A DNA stretch of 44,091 nucleotides from an uncultured Lachnospiraceae bacterium (lineage in GTDB: Bacteria; Bacillota; Clostridia; Lachnospirales; Lachnospiraceae): the NCBI GenBank assembly GCA_910584205.1, contig CAJUAA010000035.1, forward strand, positions 1 to 44,091, read 5' to 3'. The notes below the pieces were generated by a model that saw only the letters and a list, made by a program, of their open reading frames with translations, had not been told where the DNA came from and made no database searches. This document shows, in pieces, positions 40,403 through 44,091 of the stretch. Position numbers and translations under genes: made by a program. Position 1 is the stretch's first letter; each line of letters begins with the position of its first letter.

Positions 40403-41380
40403 CTGTTCGCCGGCAAACAGGATGCCTGCTTCCCTCCTGGTCCTGGCCATCAGTTCTGCAGCCTCACAGCTCAGATCCAGCATCTTCCGGCAGTTGTCAA
40501 AATCCCCCTCTTCCATCATACGGAGAAACGCGGCAAACTCATAATACATCCTGTGCTCCGTCTGTCCAAACCGGCGGATCTCCTCATGCCCGTCGTTATG
40601 CAGAATCCGGTATTCCGTCATCTGGTTGACCGGCTTCTCGATGACAATCGACGCCTGGTCTCCCTGAATCGTTGAGACAATCGGCGCCTTACAGTCCTTT
40701 GCTCCGATGCTCACCGCCTTAAACGTCCCATAATCATAGAACATCATGCCGCTGGTGTCGATCCCTCTTTCCACATTGGCATAATACCGGGCATACTCCG
40801 GGACGCCGAACAAACCCATGACCGCATGTACATTGTAGACATTGATATCCATCAACGCACCGCCGGACATGCGCGGATCGAAAACCGGGAGGACGGTCCC
40901 CTGCCGAAACGCGTCGTACCGGGAGGAATACTGGCTGTAATTCAGGCTGACCATTTTGATCCTGCCAAGCCTTCCAAGGTCCGCTTTCAGCGCCTGAAAC
41001 GACGGCAGATAATGAATATTCATGGCTTCAAAAAGCATCCGGTTCTGCTTCCCTGCAAGTTCGGCAAGCTCCTGCAGCTCCTTTGCGCCGGATACCGCCG
41101 GCTTCTCAATGATGACATGCTTTTTATATTCCAGCGCCTTCCGGGCATATTCATAATGCAGATGGTTGGGAAGCGCCACATAGATCACATCCACATCTGT
41201 TTTCAGCAGCTCTTCATAATGATAAAAAGAACCTGTCAGGTGATTTCCGCTGACCAGCTGCTCAATCTTTTCCCTCGATGCCTCTCTTCCCATGATGTAG
41301 ATCTTCTCAAGCTTCAGCCTGTGAATCGTATTCATCAGATCCCTGACGATCATTCCGTTTCCTAATATGCCGAGCTTCAT
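40400..41380 (-). CDS. Gfo/Idh/MocA-family NAD(P)-dependent oxidoreductase
   Basis: This 326-residue enzyme starts with a Rossmann motif (KLGILGNGMIVRDLM, GxGxxG-like) and has the family hallmark VIIEKPAVSGAKEL with the catalytic EKP lysine near residue 95, preceded by VDVIYVALPNHLHYEYA. The C-terminal half is the mixed alpha/beta substrate domain (FDPRMSGGALMDINVYNVHA includes the conserved GG-L-D-I-H-like segment with Asn in place of the usual His). Substrates in the family are sugars, inositols and derivatives; none can be assigned. It follows the pyrophosphatase gene by 72 bases, with AGGAGGCGTCACG before its ATG. Confidence 0.88.
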   Translation of the reverse strand: MKLGILGNGMIVRDLMNTIHRLKLEKIYIMGREASREKIEQLVSGNHLTGSFYHYEELLKTDVDVIYVALPNHLHYEYARKALEYKKHVIIEKPAVSGAKELQELAELAGKQNRMLFEAMNIHYLPSFQALKADLGRLGRIKMVSLNYSQYSSRYDAFRQGTVLPVFDPRMSGGALMDINVYNVHAVMGLFGVPEYARYYANVERGIDTSGMMFYDYGTFKAVSIGAKDCKAPIVSTIQGDQASIVIEKPVNQMTEYRILHNDGHEEIRRFGQTEHRMYYEFAAFLRMMEEGDFDNCRKMLDLSCEAAELMARTRREAGILFAGEQ

Positions 41381-41452
41381 ATCGTGACGCCTCCTGTTTT
41401 CTCGAAAATAATTTCCGTATTCTTTATCATACAGATGTGGGAAAGCTTTTTC

Positions 41453-43102
41453 TCAGCCCTCCATATACTCGCTGATGACGGCAGAAAGTGCCGGAAGAAT
41501 CTGCTGCTTTCTGGAGAGCAGGTTCTCCTGGAACGTATGTTCTTCTCCGCCGCAGTCCGGAAATGCTTCCAGCGCCCAGGAGGCGCGGTCCCCTCCCGCA
41601 TAGACGACGGAGCCGTTTTCCAGAATGCTGGTAAATACCAGTACCGCCAGGTCGATCTGTTTCTTCCGGCAGAAATGTTCCAGCGCGTACGCGATCTCCT
41701 GCGCGTCCGGCCGCGTCTCCTTTGCAGACGGAACGATGACCTGTGAGATGGAGAGCCTGCAGGAATGGATATCATAGATCTTCCGGTCCTGATTGATCAT
41801 ATCCGAAAAGCCCGCTTTCTCCTGGCTGGCCGTAACCGTAAACAGTTCTTCCGCAAATTCTTCAATATCCAGATCCGCCAGCGCCGCCAGGATGTTGGCC
41901 GTAGACCGGTCCCTGTCCGTGGTCGTGGGGGAATGAAAATTCATGGTATCCGACAGAATCGCGCCAAGAAGCAGGCCGGCCAGCGCGGACGGGATCAGCA
42001 TCTGGTTTTCCCGGAAGATCGTAGCGATAATCGTAGCCGTCGAGCCTACGATCTCATTTCGGAAGGATACCGGCTGCGAGGTTGAAAAATCGTTGATCCG
42101 GTGATGATCGATGACCTCCAGCACCTTTCCCTTATCCACCGCATTTACCGACTGGGAAAATTCGTTATGATCCACCAGAATCAGCCTGCGCTTTCTGGAA
42201 TCCATAATATGGTATCTGGATATATAGCCGACCAGCCGCTCCTCCTGATCGATCACGGGATAGACGCGGTACCGGCTCCTGAGCATCTTGTTTCCCACAT
42301 CCTCCGCCAGTTCATTGGAATGAAAGGAGACCAGTTTTTTCTTCATGATCCGCTCCACGGACGGCGCAAAATACAGATAGCGCGAAGTGTTCATACTTCC
42401 ATATCCGGAACGGATGATGGGGCAGTGACATTCTCTTGCAGCTTCTATGACGCTTTCCTCCACCTGGTCCGCCCACACGATAATCAGCATTCCCGCACCC
42501 TGCCGGATCAGCTTGAGCTGTGCGTTTGTACTGGCCCCCACAATGACAATCCGGTCTTTCACGTTAAAGTTTTCCAGTCGGTCCAGCTCCGTCATGGCAA
42601 TGATGCTGACCTGTCCGTTGATGCAGTATTGATCGTCATCGTAAACCATGGTGCCGTTGATGGTCTTTCTGATATTTTCCGCAGGCGTATGGGCAAGGAT
42701 ATCGATGGACATGGCGGTATCGTCCAGACCGACCACCGCAAGGTCCGATTTGGTCACCATCCCCACCAGATGCTGCCTGTCGTCCACGACCCCGCAGTAG
42801 GCATGATTATCCTTCTGCATGATCTTCAGCGTCTCATAGATCGTAGTATCCGGCGTGATGGAAACCGGGGCGTCGATGTCGATCTCGGAAAGCTTCATCC
42901 GCGCATCCTGCAGCAACACCGGTTCCGGAAAACCAAAACGGGAAAGCAGGTAACGCGTCTCCTGATTCAGCGCCCCCAGCCGGCATGGAACCGCATGCAC
43001 GCCCATGGACCGTTTAAAAAAGGCGTATGCGATGGATGACGCGATGGAATCCGTATCCGGATGACGGTGTCCGGTAATGTATACAGGATCTTTTTTCTTC
43101 AT
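41453..43102 (-). CDS. Mn-dependent inorganic pyrophosphatase with CBS and DRTGG domains
   Basis: The protein (549 aa) is a family II (DHH) pyrophosphatase of the nucleotide-regulated type. The DHH domain is split: GHRHPDTDSIASSIAYA is at residues 7-23 and the second motif ILVDHNEF...EVIDHHRINDFS near 305-340 after an insert. The insert holds CBS 1 (SITPDTTIYETLKIM, GMVTKSDLA), a DRTGG domain (about 140-245) and CBS 2 (SRYRVYPVIDQEERLVGY). The DHHA2 end follows with LLGAILSDTMNF. CBS-containing homologues are known to be controlled by adenine nucleotides or diadenosine polyphosphates. The start has GGGAGGGTACC before it; moaE-like gene is 11 bases upstream. Confidence 0.93.
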   Translation of the reverse strand: MKKKDPVYITGHRHPDTDSIASSIAYAFFKRSMGVHAVPCRLGALNQETRYLLSRFGFPEPVLLQDARMKLSEIDIDAPVSITPDTTIYETLKIMQKDNHAYCGVVDDRQHLVGMVTKSDLAVVGLDDTAMSIDILAHTPAENIRKTINGTMVYDDDQYCINGQVSIIAMTELDRLENFNVKDRIVIVGASTNAQLKLIRQGAGMLIIVWADQVEESVIEAARECHCPIIRSGYGSMNTSRYLYFAPSVERIMKKKLVSFHSNELAEDVGNKMLRSRYRVYPVIDQEERLVGYISRYHIMDSRKRRLILVDHNEFSQSVNAVDKGKVLEVIDHHRINDFSTSQPVSFRNEIVGSTATIIATIFRENQMLIPSALAGLLLGAILSDTMNFHSPTTTDRDRSTANILAALADLDIEEFAEELFTVTASQEKAGFSDMINQDRKIYDIHSCRLSISQVIVPSAKETRPDAQEIAYALEHFCRKKQIDLAVLVFTSILENGSVVYAGGDRASWALEAFPDCGGEEHTFQENLLSRKQQILPALSAVISEYMEG

Positions 43103-43113
43103 GGTACCCTCCC

Positions 43114-43509
43114 TTAAAATGTCTCTTTCTCATTCACACAGTTCGTTTTAATCTCTTCCACCAGCGCCTGCAGGGCGTCGACCACATGAGGACGGATATC
43201 TCCCCCCACAAGAACCCGCATCATATCGTCTCCCACTTCCAGCTCTCCCTGGTTCAGCCATACTCTCACATAGTGAATTCCCGGCATCTCCCGCGCCCGT
43301 TTCACTGCCTCCGAGACCTTTGCTTCCTCATACGATAAGGTCAGGCCCGCCACCGGCGGAACATCCTTTTCCCCCTCACGGACACAGGCCCTGGCCGACT
43401 GTCTCACGACCCCTGCATGAAACAGGTACATCCCGCAGGATGCTGCCTGCGGATCCTTCTTTGCCTCCTGAAGCCACTGGTCCATGGAAGGTGCTTTTTC
43501 TTTGTTCAT
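43114..43509 (-). CDS. MoaE-like protein (molybdopterin synthase large-subunit family)
   Basis: This 131-residue protein resembles MoaE: SCGMYLFHAGVVRQSAR matches the opening strand with its conserved V-R, LTLSYEEAKVSEAV the following helix, VWLNQGELEVGDDMMRVLV the central strands, and VEEIKTNCVNEKE the C-terminal KT...K segment that holds the catalytic lysine. It is shorter and more diverged than typical MoaE. No moaD or other cofactor gene is near; it heads a unit with pyrophosphatase. MoaE identity is likely by fold, function less so. ATG at 43509 has AAGGGGG ten bases before it; the ATG at 43530 has no site. Confidence 0.7.
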   Translation of the reverse strand: MNKEKAPSMDQWLQEAKKDPQAASCGMYLFHAGVVRQSARACVREGEKDVPPVAGLTLSYEEAKVSEAVKRAREMPGIHYVRVWLNQGELEVGDDMMRVLVGGDIRPHVVDALQALVEEIKTNCVNEKETF

Positions 43510-43539
43510 ATGTTTTTCCCCCTTTTTCATGATCTATGG

Positions 43540-43553
43540 TTACGGTACCGTAA
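43540..43553. promoter_or_regulatory. 14-bp perfect palindrome in the moaE-ppaC leader
   Basis: TTACGGTACCGTAA lies between the promoter at 43577-43605 and the moaE-like start codon, about 15-30 bases after the expected transcription start, a typical repressor-operator position. Confidence 0.55.
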
Positions 43554-43576
43554 GCCATCCTCTTTCTGACTCTTTT

Positions 43577-43605
43577 ATCTTACCAGAAAAATGGATCATT
43601 TACAA
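43577..43605 (-). promoter_or_regulatory. Probable promoter of the moaE-like / pyrophosphatase operon
   Basis: Minus-strand TTGTAA (43605-43600), 17 bases, TAAGAT (43582-43577). Confidence 0.6.
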
Positions 43606-43729
43606 TTTATTTACCCCCTTGAATTTGCATCGGAATGCCGGCAGAAAAAAGCACCGGAGAATGGTAGTTACTCATAAAACAGTATCAACCAACAAATTGA
43701 AATAGGGTAGCTGCCATACGGGGTGCAGA

Positions 43730-43896
43730 AAAAGGCGAGTGAGAAACAAAGCGTTTCTTGCCCGCTTTTTTCATGCTCTTTGTTACGCAGTAGGGGCTGA
43801 GAAAGCCTTGATACAAGCGGCTTTGCGGGTACGTTTTCCGCGCGGCAAGGGTTTTATACCCTTTCCCTCAAAAACGCCTTTCTACTGCGTAACAAA
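43730..43896. other. Gene-free structured region: terminator-like hairpin and 15-bp inverted repeat
   Basis: Between 43606 and 43946 I see no gene. A hairpin with GAAAC/GTTTC core followed by six T is at about 43730-43771 (plus strand). TTTGTTACGCAGTAG (43779-43793) is the exact reverse complement of CTACTGCGTAACAAA (43882-43896), enclosing 88 bases that hold smaller hairpins. It may be an origin, a transfer site or the end of a mobile element. Confidence 0.55.
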
Positions 43897-44036
43897 CCTG
43901 TGGTAATTATCCGAGGGAGCATAGACCGCCTATCTTGGCTTTTCCAATGTTGGAAAAGCCTACATTGGATTATCCAACATTAGAAAAACCTACGTTGGAA
44001 AATCCAACGCAATTAAATAAAGATATAAACAACTAG
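43893..44036 (+). pseudogene. Fragment of a mobile-element replication initiator (linker region)
   Basis: This open frame, without a proper start, encodes FPMLEKPTLDYPTLEKPT followed by LENPTQLNKDINN and a stop. A repeating PTLE(K/N)PT pattern followed by an Asn-rich TQLN stretch is what I remember from the low-complexity linker between the RepA_N-type/replisome-organiser head and the C-terminal region of replication proteins in Firmicutes conjugative elements and phages. Only about 45 codons remain. At DNA level the same repeats read as a set of TTGGA...TCCAA palindromes, which could be iterons. The frame from ATG 43947 would give 29 residues, but there is no ribosome-binding site. Confidence 0.5.
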
Positions 44037-44091
44037 TGTATTGACTTGTATATATTTAGCTAAATAATTATTCCATAAAATGCCATCCTGT
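44037..44091. other. A/T-rich end of window, no feature seen
   Basis: The last 55 bases are A/T-rich, carry stops in every frame that I checked and show no recognisable gene or repeat. They probably continue the decayed element. Confidence 0.4.

Overview
The window looks like a piece of a spore-forming Clostridia chromosome, most probably Lachnospiraceae. The evidence is the stage IV sporulation protein SpoIVA, a SleB-type spore cortex/cell-wall hydrolase, a (Re)-citrate synthase-like enzyme in place of a usual citrate synthase, a T-box leader before leuA, Gram-positive ribosome-binding sites (AGGAGG) and consensus sigma-A promoters. Most genes lie on the minus strand; only the small Lys/Ala-rich protein gene and galK-galT lie on plus. 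The assignment rests on gene content read by eye, not on a search.

Layout. Positions 1-93 are the 5' end of a class IIC group II intron, sitting directly behind the pckA terminator and running off the window. Positions 140-6911 carry pckA, thrC with a small membrane protein, a SleB-type hydrolase, and leuA under a T-box leader with a CUC (Leu) specifier. Positions 7050-12957 hold a complete ribose operon in the order rbsR-K-D-A-C-B, with LacI-type palindromic operators at its promoter. Positions 13078-24119 are an accessory island, visibly more A/T-rich in its DUF262 part and around 13-14 kb. It holds a secreted protein built from two copies of one unit, a secreted RCC1-repeat protein, two tandem DUF262 proteins (one with a DUF1524 HNH-type nuclease end), a TPR protein and two orphan proteins. 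Positions 24226-27221 hold a decayed sugar-acid operon: an IlvD/Edd dehydratase, a truncated and frameshifted gntP, and a GntR regulator whose end has been fused to the gntP remnant by a deletion.

Positions 27246-31495 hold a small Lys/Ala-rich protein gene and a galactose block (AraC-type regulator divergent from galK-galT). Positions 31506-34401 hold rnhA, a metallo-beta-lactamase-fold protein and spoIVA. Positions 34489-37888 form an operon of (Re)-citrate synthase, a GntR regulator and NADP-isocitrate dehydrogenase, that is, the oxidative branch from acetyl-CoA and oxaloacetate towards 2-oxoglutarate and glutamate. Then come an AEC transporter, a DUF4143 ATPase, a Gfo/Idh/MocA oxidoreductase, a CBS/DRTGG-regulated Mn-dependent pyrophosphatase and a MoaE-like protein. 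The last 460 bases have no intact gene and carry what looks like the wreck of a mobile element, including a fragment of the low-complexity linker of a replication initiator.

The best candidate for something undescribed is the island. A secreted RCC1 propeller gene is translationally overlapped with a DUF262-DUF1524 nuclease gene, which is overlapped with a second DUF262 gene. This block is bracketed by two 41-bp direct copies of the 3' end of the duplicated-unit gene. The RCC1 reading frame also appears to be switched by an A7 tract placed between a well-positioned ATG and the signal peptide.
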